Assembly (NCBI RefSeq): GCF_032051675.1
Contig: NZ_CP116968.1
Coordinates: 2,666,001-2,730,000 of the forward strand
DNA length: 64,000 nt
Direction: 5' to 3'
Source of the DNA: Candidatus Nitrospira neomarina
Lineage (GTDB): Bacteria; Nitrospirota; Nitrospiria; Nitrospirales; UBA8639
Positions 56,459-64,000 of the stretch are shown piece by piece. Position numbers and translations under genes: made by a program. The notes beneath the pieces are model-generated. The model did no database searches and was not told the DNA's origin. It saw only the letters and a list, made by a program, of their open reading frames with translations. The first letter of the stretch is position 1; each line of letters starts with the position of its first letter.

Positions 56459-58408
56459 ATGATTATTGAAATTGGACATTTTTCGACCATTGTTGCCCTG
56501 GTGCTGTCAGTCTTTGGCATGGCCAGCGCCGTACTGGCCCTCCAAACCCGCAACCCCGATTGGGCCCGCTCCGGGCGCATGGCCATCACCCTCATCTTCG
56601 TTCTGCTGGGCGTGGGCATGCTTTCCCTGGTCTATGCCTTTATCATACGGGACTTCTCGGTTCTCTATGTCGCCAACAATTCCAATTCCAAACTCCCGTT
56701 TTTCTATACGGTCGCGGCGGTCTGGGGCGGGCATGAAGGCTCGCTTTTACTCTGGGTCTTCATTCTTTCCGTCTTCAGCACCCTGGCCGTCTGGCTGCAT
56801 TGGCGCACCCAGCCCGCCATCATGCCGTATTTGATTGGCGTGGAATCGGCCATCATCTTCGGATTTTTATGTTTAATTGTTTTTCTCTCCAGTCCGTTTG
56901 AACGGCTCCTACCCGTTCCCCTCGATGGCAAAGACCTGAATCCGTTGCTGCAAGACCCAGCGATGGTCATGCACCCCCCCATGCTCTATATGGGTTATGT
57001 GGGATTTTCCATTCCATTTTCCTTTGCCATGGCGGCCTTATTTTCCGGGCGATTGGGAGAAGAATGGATCAAGGTCACGCAGCGATGGAGCATGTTCGCC
57101 TGGATGTGCCTGACGACCGGCATTCTGCTCGGCGGCTATTGGGCCTACTATGAACTGGGCTGGGGTGGGTATTGGGGCTGGGACCCCGTTGAAAACGCCT
57201 CGTTTATGCCCTGGCTGGTGGGCACCGCCTATCTGCATTCGGTTCTGGTGCAGGAAAAGCGGAAAATGTTCAAAGTCTGGAATTTATTCCTCATCATTGT
57301 CACGTTTTCTTTGTCCCTGATCGGGACCTTTCTCGTGCGAAGCGGCGTGCTCACTTCCGTCCATTCCTTTGCCACGGATCCTGAGCGTGGTCTCTATATT
57401 CTTATATTCGTCGGCACGGTCATCGGAATTGCCTTCGGCGCGTTAATCCTCAGATCCAATAAATTAAAATCGCAGGTTGAGATGGATTCGCTGGTTTCCC
57501 GTGAATCGATCTTCCTCTTTAATAATTTATTCTTTCTGGTGGCAGCCGCCACGGTCTTTCTGGGCACCCTCTATCCATTAATTCTCGAAACGTTGCAGGA
57601 TGCCAAGGTGACCGTCGGGCCGCCCTATTACAATGCGGTATTTATGCCCATTGCCCTTGGACTGTTATTTCTCATGGGTATCGGCCCCTACATCCCATGG
57701 CGGAAAGCCTCCGTGGCGAGCCTGAAAAAAAGTTTCTCCACACCACTTTTAGCAGGAGCGGTCATCGTTGTCCTGCTGTTTGTAACCGGCATTCACAACC
57801 TCTATGCCCTGGCAGGAGGGTATGTGGTGGCCTTCGCCGGCATGGCGATCGTCATGGACTTTGGGAAAATTTCGCAACTGTATGCACAGCGGAACGGGAG
57901 TAATATCTTCCAGGGAAGTCTGGCGGCCTTTACCGCCAACCAACGACGCTATGCCAGCATGCTCACCCATATCGGAGTCCTCGTCTTAGTTGTCGGCATC
58001 ATCGCCTCCACCGTGTATCAAACGGAAAAAGTCGTCTCGATGCGCGTGGGAGACGAATTCGAAATCGGGGCCTATCGCATGAAACTGGCAAAAATTCATG
58101 AAGTGGCCGGCGGAAACTGGAATGCGCAGGAGGGAGTCTTTCAAGTCTTTAAGGGAGAGGATTTGATCACCGAACTCCGGCCCCAAAAGCGAATCTATTC
58201 GGCCACCCAAACGCCTACCACTGAATCGGCCATTTATGCCACCAACATGGGGCACGTCTTTCTGACCATGCCGGAAGTGTCCGAGGACGGTGTGGCCGTC
58301 GCGCGTGGCGTGCTCAATCCGCTGGTTCTGTGGGTATGGGGAGGCGGTGTCATCATGGGCCTCGGCGTAATTTTGAATATTCTCCGCCCGCGAAAGAAAG
58401 AAGAATGA
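56459..58408 (+). CDS. ccmF: Cytochrome c heme lyase subunit CcmF
   Basis: A 649-residue multi-pass membrane protein. The WWD domain WGGYWGWDPVENASFMPWL (~232-250) and surrounding conserved segments (AAVWGGHEGSLLLW, MHPPMLYMGYVG, FLVRSGVLTSVHSF with its His) define CcmF, which receives heme from CcmE and ligates it to apocytochrome c together with CcmH. The stop overlaps the ccmG start (ATGA). Confidence 0.96.
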   Translation: MIIEIGHFSTIVALVLSVFGMASAVLALQTRNPDWARSGRMAITLIFVLLGVGMLSLVYAFIIRDFSVLYVANNSNSKLPFFYTVAAVWGGHEGSLLLWVFILSVFSTLAVWLHWRTQPAIMPYLIGVESAIIFGFLCLIVFLSSPFERLLPVPLDGKDLNPLLQDPAMVMHPPMLYMGYVGFSIPFSFAMAALFSGRLGEEWIKVTQRWSMFAWMCLTTGILLGGYWAYYELGWGGYWGWDPVENASFMPWLVGTAYLHSVLVQEKRKMFKVWNLFLIIVTFSLSLIGTFLVRSGVLTSVHSFATDPERGLYILIFVGTVIGIAFGALILRSNKLKSQVEMDSLVSRESIFLFNNLFFLVAAATVFLGTLYPLILETLQDAKVTVGPPYYNAVFMPIALGLLFLMGIGPYIPWRKASVASLKKSFSTPLLAGAVIVVLLFVTGIHNLYALAGGYVVAFAGMAIVMDFGKISQLYAQRNGSNIFQGSLAAFTANQRRYASMLTHIGVLVLVVGIIASTVYQTEKVVSMRVGDEFEIGAYRMKLAKIHEVAGGNWNAQEGVFQVFKGEDLITELRPQKRIYSATQTPTTESAIYATNMGHVFLTMPEVSEDGVAVARGVLNPLVLWVWGGGVIMGLGVILNILRPRKKEE

Positions 58409-58968
58409 GCAAAGGCTGGCAATTAACCCTCATCCTCTGCCTTATAGGATTGTTCGCCTTGTTTTATCAGGGTCTCTGGGGAGATCCACGACATATCCCC
58501 ACGGTCCTTATTGAGACCGATGCGCCCAACTTTGAAGGACCGGATGTTGAAACCGGACAGACCATCTCTCTGGAGCAATTCAAGGGAAAAGTGGTTCTGC
58601 TCAATTTCTGGGCCTCATGGTGCTATGAATGCAAGGTAGAGCACAAAAGCATCTTACAGCTTCATCAACTCTTTAAAGATAATCCCGACTTCGTGATGCT
58701 GGGCGTGAATTATCAAGACGAACTACCTGATGCCCAAAAGTATTTACAGGAATACGGCTCAACGTTTTCCCATGTCCGCGACCTCAAAGGACAATTGGCC
58801 ATTGATTACGGAGTCTATGGGGTACCCGAAACTTTTGTGATTGATCAACAGGGAAAAATCCGCCATAAATGGGTCGGCCCGATTACCGGTGAGGTATATA
58901 CCAACATCACACAAAAAGTCATTGCCCCGTTGCTCAATGCTCAGCCGACCACAACCACGACATCCTAA
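58405..58968 (+). CDS. ccmG: Thioredoxin-fold protein CcmG/DsbE
   Basis: A 187-residue membrane-anchored thioredoxin with an N-terminal helix (~6-22). The active site is FWASWCYECK (C73, C76); the usual middle residues are P-x rather than Y-E. The cis-Pro segment is YGVPETFVID. It keeps the heme-binding cysteines of apocytochrome reduced. It overlaps ccmF by four bases, and its stop overlaps the ccmH start by one base. Confidence 0.9.
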   Translation: MSKGWQLTLILCLIGLFALFYQGLWGDPRHIPTVLIETDAPNFEGPDVETGQTISLEQFKGKVVLLNFWASWCYECKVEHKSILQLHQLFKDNPDFVMLGVNYQDELPDAQKYLQEYGSTFSHVRDLKGQLAIDYGVYGVPETFVIDQQGKIRHKWVGPITGEVYTNITQKVIAPLLNAQPTTTTTS

Positions 58969-59432
58969 TGTCCATCCGACTTACCTGGTGCCTTGCGGCT
59001 CTCTTAACGATTCCTCTTCCGCTGTTCGCTACCGTGCAGGATGAGACGGACGTCGACATTCAGGTCCGGGAAATTGCCAAAACCCTCCGCTGCACGGTCT
59101 GCCAAACAGAGAATATTTGGGAGTCGGGCGCTCCATTGGCCCAACAGATGCGGGGAGTGATTCGTGATCGGATCGCCCTGGGGCACAGCACGGAAGAGAT
59201 TCGCGCCTATTTCCTCAGCCGCTATGGTGACTATATTCTCATGGAACCCCCAAAGCATGGTGTCAATTGGCTCATCTGGGTGGCTCCGTTTCTCCTGCTG
59301 ATCATCGGGGGATTTTTTCTCTACAAGGAAGTGACTCACTGGGTCCGTGATACACCCACTCCGCCCAGCCAACCTGAACCGCCATTGGACGATCAGGCTC
59401 GAAAACGTATCGAGCGTGAACTCAAGTCCTGA
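58968..59432 (+). CDS. ccmH: Cytochrome c maturation protein CcmH
   Basis: A 154-residue protein with a signal peptide or anchor (~5-20), the redox motif LRCTVCQTENIW (C42, C45), the family segment FLSRYGDYILMEPP, and a C-terminal membrane helix (~100-118). CcmH binds apocytochrome thiols and presents them to CcmF. Its tail is Pro-rich and charged. Confidence 0.93.
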   Translation: MSIRLTWCLAALLTIPLPLFATVQDETDVDIQVREIAKTLRCTVCQTENIWESGAPLAQQMRGVIRDRIALGHSTEEIRAYFLSRYGDYILMEPPKHGVNWLIWVAPFLLLIIGGFFLYKEVTHWVRDTPTPPSQPEPPLDDQARKRIERELKS

Positions 59433-59448
59433 ATAGTCTCAATCCCCT

Positions 59449-60372
59449 ATGTCGACGCTCGCCATTTTCGTGATTCCGTTTGTGATCATCCTGGGGATCG
59501 TGCTTGTCTCCCTGACCCTTCCGTTTTGGCGGCGGGATCCTTCACCCGTTTCCTTTGGCCTGGACGATGACCGTGCCCAGGAACTTCTTGACCTTCAAAT
59601 CGAACGAGAAACCGTGGTCCGTTCTCTACAGGACCTCGAATTAGAACTTTCACAGGGGAGGATGGACCCGTCCGACTATGAACGGTTGAAGGCCACAGAC
59701 GAACGCCGCCTACTCAGTCTGTTAGACCGCCTGGATACCTTCAAGGACACAGTTCACGACGAAACCAGCGAACACCAACCGGCAGCCTCGAAACGAATCA
59801 ATTGGGTTCCGACCATCGCCTCTGGCTTGGTGGTCTTACTGGCCTCCATCGGCATTTACAGCGCGCTTCAATTCAAGGCCGCACAAAAATTAATGGCCGT
59901 CGAAGCCCAAATGGGCGGGGGCCCGAATCCGATGGAGATGGTCGCCAAACTGGAAAAACGCCTCAAAGACAACCCCGATGACCTGCAGGGCCAGATCATG
60001 GCCGGACGATCCTACATGGCCTTAAATCGAATGCCTGAAGCCAAAAAGGCATGGGAAAAAGCCTTAGAGCTGGACCCGAAACAGCATGAAGCCCACTTCA
60101 ATTTAGGAGTGATCCAGATCGAAACGCGTCAAATTGACGATCCGGAAATTTTCAAACAGGCTCTCGCACATTTTGACATGGTTCTGGCCGACCTACCCAA
60201 TCAACCCGCCGTCAATTGGTATCGGGGTTTAGCCTTGTGGTATTTGAATCGCCGCCAGGAAACCGATGCCGCCTGGACTCTCGCCGCACAAAACATGGAG
60301 CCCGGTACCAAGGACATGGAGTTCGTTAAAGACGCACTCGTCAAACTCCGCGCCGGTGAAGTTCCGTTTTAA
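59449..60372 (+). CDS. ccmI: CcmI-like TPR protein of cytochrome c biogenesis
   Basis: A 307-residue protein with one N-terminal helix (~4-24), a second helix (~125-143), a coiled region between them, and a periplasmic TPR domain (~170-290, for example AGRSYMALNRMPEAKKAWEKAL). CcmI chaperones apocytochrome c by binding its C-terminus. It ends the ccmC-ccmI run. The last residues, ALVKLRAGEVPF, reappear in similar form at 61540-61578 (see findings). Confidence 0.85.
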   Translation: MSTLAIFVIPFVIILGIVLVSLTLPFWRRDPSPVSFGLDDDRAQELLDLQIERETVVRSLQDLELELSQGRMDPSDYERLKATDERRLLSLLDRLDTFKDTVHDETSEHQPAASKRINWVPTIASGLVVLLASIGIYSALQFKAAQKLMAVEAQMGGGPNPMEMVAKLEKRLKDNPDDLQGQIMAGRSYMALNRMPEAKKAWEKALELDPKQHEAHFNLGVIQIETRQIDDPEIFKQALAHFDMVLADLPNQPAVNWYRGLALWYLNRRQETDAAWTLAAQNMEPGTKDMEFVKDALVKLRAGEVPF

Positions 60373-60513
60373 TTATTCTTTTCGGTTCCTCGCACTTCCA
60401 AAAATCTTGCCCATTGCTTACCACAAGTGGCCATCCAATCCTCGCTTCAAAAGTATCCTTTTTTTTAAAAAAGCGTGAACTCAAGACCTTTTCCCATAGG
60501 ACCAGGGAAAATT

Positions 60514-61392
60514 TCACGCTTCCACTGGATGCGAAAATAGCGAAGCAGAAGAATTCCAATTAGTGAGTTCTCTGAAGGCAAACGAGATCACTGCTACTTC
60601 AACTGGAGTAAAAATAAACCATACGAAAGAACTAATGTAGGAACTGAACATGGGGAATTCAGAGAGTCCGATGAAAGGCAAAACATGTTTAAGATTCCCT
60701 ACAATCAGTAGGAGAAAGCCAACTAAAACTGCCATGCGCCAACCATTATGTTTTGTTTGCTTCCATGACCAACTTAAGCTTGGTCGATGATCAATGGCAA
60801 TAGCAGGAAACACTAAACTCCAGCGACCAAGAATGTAGAGGAAAGGGCTCAGAAATACTCCATACATAAACAAAAACTCAGCCAGGGTTTTAATCCAAAC
60901 ACTATTCAAATAGACATTATCCATTTCCGGTGAGAAGAACCCGGCGAGGGCCCCTATCCCTATTAGGGTTATGCCTGGAAAGATAAATAAAAATGCTCCC
61001 GTATACACCACAATAATCCAGGCAAAAAACCTCCATTCCCCTGATGCAAAAATCAATCGAAGATTGGGACATTTTCCCCCGTTATCAATAAGAATTGAAC
61101 GATGACAATTAATAGCTAACATCACAAAAACCAAAGTGCTTGGTGTCGACGCCAAAAATATTATCGAACAATATTGCATCACCATCAGCACATTAGGCCA
61201 AGCATCAACTTCCCCTTCTTCCTCAATTTTTACGAATGGATCGACTAAATCTGTTAATCCGGAAAGGAATGCACCAACAACGATCCAACCCCAAAGTGCC
61301 CGACGCTGATCCCACGCAAAACTAAAAGCTTCTCGAGTAATGGGCAAAACTTTGAGTGGTTTAGGAGAAGGGTTAAGTTGAAGAGTGTTCAT
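60514..61392 (-). CDS. Unknown integral membrane protein
   Basis: About 292 residues if started at ATG 61392; the frame extends to 61434. Six or so hydrophobic segments can be traced (near 40-60, 80-105, 130-160, 175-200, 220-240 and 250-275 counted from the later start). I recognise no family or catalytic motif. It starts close to copy A of the repeat described below. No function is proposed. Confidence 0.65.
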   Translation of the reverse strand: MNTLQLNPSPKPLKVLPITREAFSFAWDQRRALWGWIVVGAFLSGLTDLVDPFVKIEEEGEVDAWPNVLMVMQYCSIIFLASTPSTLVFVMLAINCHRSILIDNGGKCPNLRLIFASGEWRFFAWIIVVYTGAFLFIFPGITLIGIGALAGFFSPEMDNVYLNSVWIKTLAEFLFMYGVFLSPFLYILGRWSLVFPAIAIDHRPSLSWSWKQTKHNGWRMAVLVGFLLLIVGNLKHVLPFIGLSEFPMFSSYISSFVWFIFTPVEVAVISFAFRELTNWNSSASLFSHPVEA

Positions 61393-61426
61393 AAAGGCAA
61401 AAACGCCGTTAATTTGAGGCGATGGA

Positions 61427-61545
61427 TTTTCCAACTAATATCGGTTAATCCGAATCCCCTCTGGAGAATACATAGATTTTTTTGGCTAAGGTGTTGTGGA
61501 GAGAACAGTAAAATGAAGAGACCAGACACATGGCAAAGCCCCCTC
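61427..61545. repeat. Imperfect direct repeat, copy A
   Basis: Shares with copy B (62965-63080) an exact 18-base core TATCGGTTAATCCGAATC (61439-61456), a later GAACAGTAAAAT (61503-61514) and a CACATGG near 61527, with similar spacing (64 versus 61 bases from core start to the second block). It lies upstream of the minus-strand membrane-protein gene. Confidence 0.7.
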
Positions 61546-61636
61546 ATCAAACTTCGAGACGGCCAAGTCCCGTTTTAATCCTACAATCCAACAGTAACGC
61601 ATTCCTCCTTCATTAAATAGAATCCATTTCTACTTT

Positions 61637-62668
61637 TCACGAACCGCCTTCGGAAACTAATGGGGGTTTGGGGTGTAAAAAATGAGGATTTAACTGAAGA
61701 TCAGACACAATATGTTCGGCTATTTCGCCATATGCATTATCCAGATTTGACTTCAGCAACCATCCATCCGCATCAGACCACTCATCATAGGTATAGGGAC
61801 CTTTATCTACCTGGATGTCTTCTTCCATGATGGTGGCTTTGAGTGCATCAGACACTATCCATTTTACGTTTATTCTTAACGTCAATTCTTCGGGTCCATC
61901 CGTCGGTCCTTGAAAAAGCTGCAGGTGCAGAGGGGTTATCTGAATAAACCCATCAAAGGGGCGCTTATTTAAGCCGAATTCAAAGGTCTCCCGCTTTTCA
62001 TTGAGTCTGGTTTTGTCAATCTTTTCCTGAAGGGAATCGCTGCGTAACCTCCTTCCCTTACTTATTAACTGTTTCCAAATAGCCTGAACCACATTTTGTT
62101 TGACCAATTCAAAACCTTTCCGAACGGTCTCCTCCTCCACAAAATAACTCAGTGATCCAATCGTTCCCCCCATCACCCATCCGACGCTGGTCCCCCCTAT
62201 AACCCCTCCCCCGCATAAAAGAGCGAAGGGCAAGGCACCCTCACACGACCCCCTGCACTGTCCTACAATCACCATAGGCAAACAAAACACCTTTCCAATC
62301 GTAAAGCCAAGATGCCCCCCTAAACGCCCCCCGCGTTTCATCCCCTTCCACCCCAATTCAGCCCATTCCTGAGATTTCAGAAGAGGGCTTTCCCAAAAAA
62401 TAATTTTTGGGTCATTCTCCAGTTCCTCTTTTGCTGGCACGATGACGATAATAGGTTCATTTTCCCTTGAGTCATCGTCCAGCAACCCGATATTCGTTGG
62501 AAATGTTGCAAGTTTTTCCTCCTGAACGTTCAAGTGGGCATCTGTTGGTCCACCCGGAAAAATCAACGATCCACATCCAGAGATATTCAAAAAAAGAAAA
62601 CTTCCAAAAGTATAAAAGCAAAAAGATATCGGCAGCCGAAGGATGGATCGTTCCATATTTAATCTCAA
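61637..62668 (-). CDS. Unknown lipoprotein with Gly-rich hydrophobic segment
   Basis: A 343-residue protein. The N-terminal signal sequence ends with a lipobox-like NISGC (Cys near residue 32). A Gly/Cys-rich hydrophobic stretch (~115-180, with CLPMVIVGQCRGSCEG and GGGVIGGTSVGW) could form hairpin helices; the rest is soluble and charged. No family was recognised. It lies between copies A and B of the repeat on the same strand as the membrane protein. Confidence 0.6.
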   Translation of the reverse strand: MRLNMERSILRLPISFCFYTFGSFLFLNISGCGSLIFPGGPTDAHLNVQEEKLATFPTNIGLLDDDSRENEPIIVIVPAKEELENDPKIIFWESPLLKSQEWAELGWKGMKRGGRLGGHLGFTIGKVFCLPMVIVGQCRGSCEGALPFALLCGGGVIGGTSVGWVMGGTIGSLSYFVEEETVRKGFELVKQNVVQAIWKQLISKGRRLRSDSLQEKIDKTRLNEKRETFEFGLNKRPFDGFIQITPLHLQLFQGPTDGPEELTLRINVKWIVSDALKATIMEEDIQVDKGPYTYDEWSDADGWLLKSNLDNAYGEIAEHIVSDLQLNPHFLHPKPPLVSEGGS

Positions 62669-63159
62669 TTTTTCCTTCCATCAAACCATAGGCAACCAAG
62701 ACCGATTTTAGGACTAACCTGGATCCGTAGCAGAAAACCCGGCAGTAGACGCAAAACTAGTAAAAACACCCTCGTTCATCTCCACACCAGCCAGAAACCG
62801 TTTTACTTTTTACTGCGGGGTCACCATTTTTTTGGCACCGTATCCTCTACAGGCCCCATGCAAAACTCAAATTTTCCCGAATAATGGGCCAGGTTTTAAG
62901 TGGAGAAAGGTTGAGTGACAGAATGTCCATAAAAGCGAAAGGAGTCAAAAATCGAGCCCTGGCACTTTCCATTTAGTATCGGTTAATCCGAATCGCGGAT
63001 GGAGAAGACTTGGCATTTCTGCCTGAATTGTGAAGAAGAACAGTAAAATATGAGAGCAGGCACATGGGAAAAACGCCCTCTGTCTACTGAACACATCACA
63101 AAGAGTTCAACTAATTAGCCAGAGTTGAATTAGTTCATGTTATAGTTCAATTTTAAACT
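62669..63159. other. Intergenic region holding repeat copy B and the toxin-antitoxin promoter
   Basis: About 490 bases. The left 290 bases show nothing recognisable; 62965-63080 is copy B of the repeat, and 63104-63161 has repeated AGTTCA elements before the antitoxin gene. Confidence 0.5.
62965..63080. repeat. Imperfect direct repeat, copy B
   Basis: Matches copy A at the core TATCGGTTAATCCGAATC (62977-62994), GAACAGTAAAAT (63038-63049) and the CACATGG near 63061, same orientation, about 1.54 kb apart. The 3' part of copy A (CTCATCAAACTTCG onward) is absent. Confidence 0.7.
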
Positions 63160-63161
63160 AT
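63104..63161 (+). promoter_or_regulatory. Candidate operator of the toxin-antitoxin pair
   Basis: AGTTCA occurs three times (63104, 63132, 63144), and ATAGTT/AACTAT form an imperfect palindrome at 63142-63161 that covers the antitoxin start codon. Antitoxins of this family usually bind such sites to repress their own genes; here this is inferred from the pattern. Confidence 0.45.
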
Positions 63162-63402
63162 GCTTAAACTCAACATTCACGAAGCCAAAATTCACCTTTC
63201 TCGCTATCTGGACAAACTCAAAAATGGCGAAACAATTCTTCTGTGTAAGCACAAACCAGTGGCCGAAATCAGAGGGTTACCAACGCCTCTCTCACCCAAA
63301 CGACCCATTGGCCTAGCCAACGGTCAATTCACCATTCCCGATAGCTTTTTCGAACCCCTACCCGACGAACTGCTCAAAGCCCGTTCCGGACAATCCGAGT
63401 GA
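63160..63402 (+). CDS. Phd/YefM-type antitoxin
   Basis: An 80-residue antitoxin. The N-terminal DNA-binding region LNIHEAKIHLSRYLDKL (~4-20), with KHKPVAEI, is typical of Phd/YefM; the C-terminal part, with FFEPLPDELL, would wrap the toxin. It would neutralise the adjacent PIN-domain toxin and repress the operon. It has no clear Shine-Dalgarno, so it may be translated from a leaderless or near-leaderless message. Its stop overlaps the GTG start of the toxin frame. Confidence 0.85.
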   Translation: MLKLNIHEAKIHLSRYLDKLKNGETILLCKHKPVAEIRGLPTPLSPKRPIGLANGQFTIPDSFFEPLPDELLKARSGQSE

Positions 63403-63789
63403 AGGTTCTGCTGGATACACCTGCACATTTTCTGTGGATCATTTCAGACGACAGGGCGCTTTGGCTGGTGAGTCGGGAGATATTTTCCGACCCTTCGCAT
63501 GAAATTTTGCTTGAGTGCCATTTCCGTTTGGGAAATTCTGGTGAAATACTCTCTCGGTAGGATTCCCCTTCCCACACCAGTGGATCAATTCATCTCTCAA
63601 CAGCGGGAGCGTCATGGTATTGGCACACTCGCGTTGGAAGAAGCCGCAACCGGACACCTGCCCAAACTCCCTACACTTCATAAAGACCCTTTTGACCGCA
63701 TGCTCATTTGCCAGGCTATCCAACATGAACTGACCATCCTGACTCCTGATCCACTCATTACCCAATATGCCGTCCGAACCGCTTGGTAG
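63399..63789 (+). pseudogene. vapC: VapC-type PIN-domain toxin, frameshifted
   Basis: Starting from GTG 63399, the first frame reads VKVLLDTPAHFLWIISDD, the PIN N-terminus, to about residue 37 (SDPSHE). The family continuation (LSAISVWEILVKYSLGRI, then HKDPFDRMLICQA with acidic residues) is found one base out of frame, from 63499 on, to a stop at 63789. A one-base insertion around 63505-63514 would explain the break. PIN toxins are RNases. Either the toxin is dead or the base is a sequencing error. Confidence 0.75.
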
Positions 63790-63846
63790 GGGTTTTTCCC
63801 AAAATATTAGGTTCCTTTTACCAAGTCAGGACTGACAAAAAATCAG

Positions 63847-63872
63847 GCGGCTCAGGTCTGAGCCCGAGCCGC
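63847..63872 (-). terminator. Intrinsic terminator for the gene at the right edge
   Basis: GCGGCTC (63847-63853) pairs with GAGCCGC (63866-63872), with an inner GGCTC-type palindrome. On the minus strand, a run of T follows within four bases. It lies just after the stop of the partial minus-strand gene. Confidence 0.75.
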
Positions 63873-63892
63873 TTGCCAGCTAAAACACCAAT

Positions 63893-64000
63893 TTAGGCCG
63901 CTGCACGTTGCAACGAGATATACCGCACCACGGGCAATTTCGAAAAGCCTTCCAATTTTTCAACGGACAGCCGCCCGATCACGAGCGTGCCCGTCTTGGG
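63893..64000 (-). CDS. C-terminus of an unknown protein (partial)
   Basis: The last 35 codons and TAA stop of a gene that enters from the right edge. The fragment reads VIGRLSVEKLEGFSKLP then VVRYISLQRAAA. The fragment is too short to assign. It is followed by a good intrinsic terminator. Confidence 0.5.
   Translation of the reverse strand, partial: PKTGTLVIGRLSVEKLEGFSKLPVVRYISLQRAAA

Noticed and set aside
63893-64000. Subtilisin-type protease end
   Set aside because: The LPVVRYIS-like tail only faintly resembles protease propeptides; 35 residues are too few to assign.

Overview
The window is a chromosomal segment of a Gram-negative (diderm) bacterium. Evidence for this is a BamD-like lipoprotein, signal peptidase II, lipoprotein-type thioredoxins, a complete System I cytochrome c maturation operon and an LPS/surface-glycan type locus. 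The combination of heavy investment in c-type cytochromes, an archaeal-type Thi4 thiazole synthase, a YfhL-type dicluster ferredoxin and a sphingolipid locus suggests Nitrospirota (Nitrospira-like). There is no rRNA or other marker here to prove this, so the taxon is an inference. No tRNA, rRNA, CRISPR array or transposase was recognised.

Layout: (1) 1-8306 is a bacterial ceramide/sphingolipid locus. It holds a GNAT protein resembling bacterial ceramide synthase and a fatty-acid hydroxylase on the minus strand, then fatty acyl-AMP ligase, CerR-like reductase, acyl carrier protein and serine palmitoyltransferase on the plus strand. Two nucleotidyltransferases at the left edge may serve head-group activation. 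(2) 8365-25035 is a surface-carbohydrate region: a GT8/methyltransferase/ELM1 fusion, a GT-B-like surface carbohydrate protein, a Gfo/Idh/MocA reductase, a NeuB-cupin fusion, a HAD phosphatase and a NeuA-like CMP-sugar synthetase. It continues with two methyltransferases, two different Fe(II) dioxygenases, a phosphoglycerate mutase, a kinase-like protein, and GT2 and GT4 glycosyltransferases. (3) 25445-36156 is housekeeping: a DUF2141 protein, lspA, ileS, nadA, then a TPP-riboswitch-controlled thiC with a His-type (sulfide-dependent) thi4, a TPR protein, a degenerate receiver protein and ygfZ.

(4) 36202-48408 is mixed: two small unknown proteins, an NTF2-like protein, an EamA transporter, a ferredoxin, smc, ispH, a fabH homologue, a BamD-like lipoprotein with an odd Cys-rich tail, and galE. 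(5) 48871-60372 is cytochrome c biogenesis: ccdA and a TlpA-type thioredoxin divergent from ccmA-ccmB, then ccmC, a CcmE-like/CcmD-like fusion, ccmE, ccmF, ccmG, ccmH and ccmI. A reverse-oriented gene for a secreted 557-residue protein, possibly leukocidin-like with an IPT/TIG domain, splits ccmAB from the rest. (6) 60373-64000 looks accessory: an unknown membrane protein, an unknown lipoprotein, a ~115-nt imperfect direct repeat, and a Phd/VapC-type toxin-antitoxin pair whose toxin carries a frameshift.

The most interesting material is the ceramide locus with its adjoining three-domain glycosyltransferase fusion, the CcmE/CcmD-like fusion, the secreted protein inserted in the ccm operon, and the NeuB-cupin acidic-sugar module.
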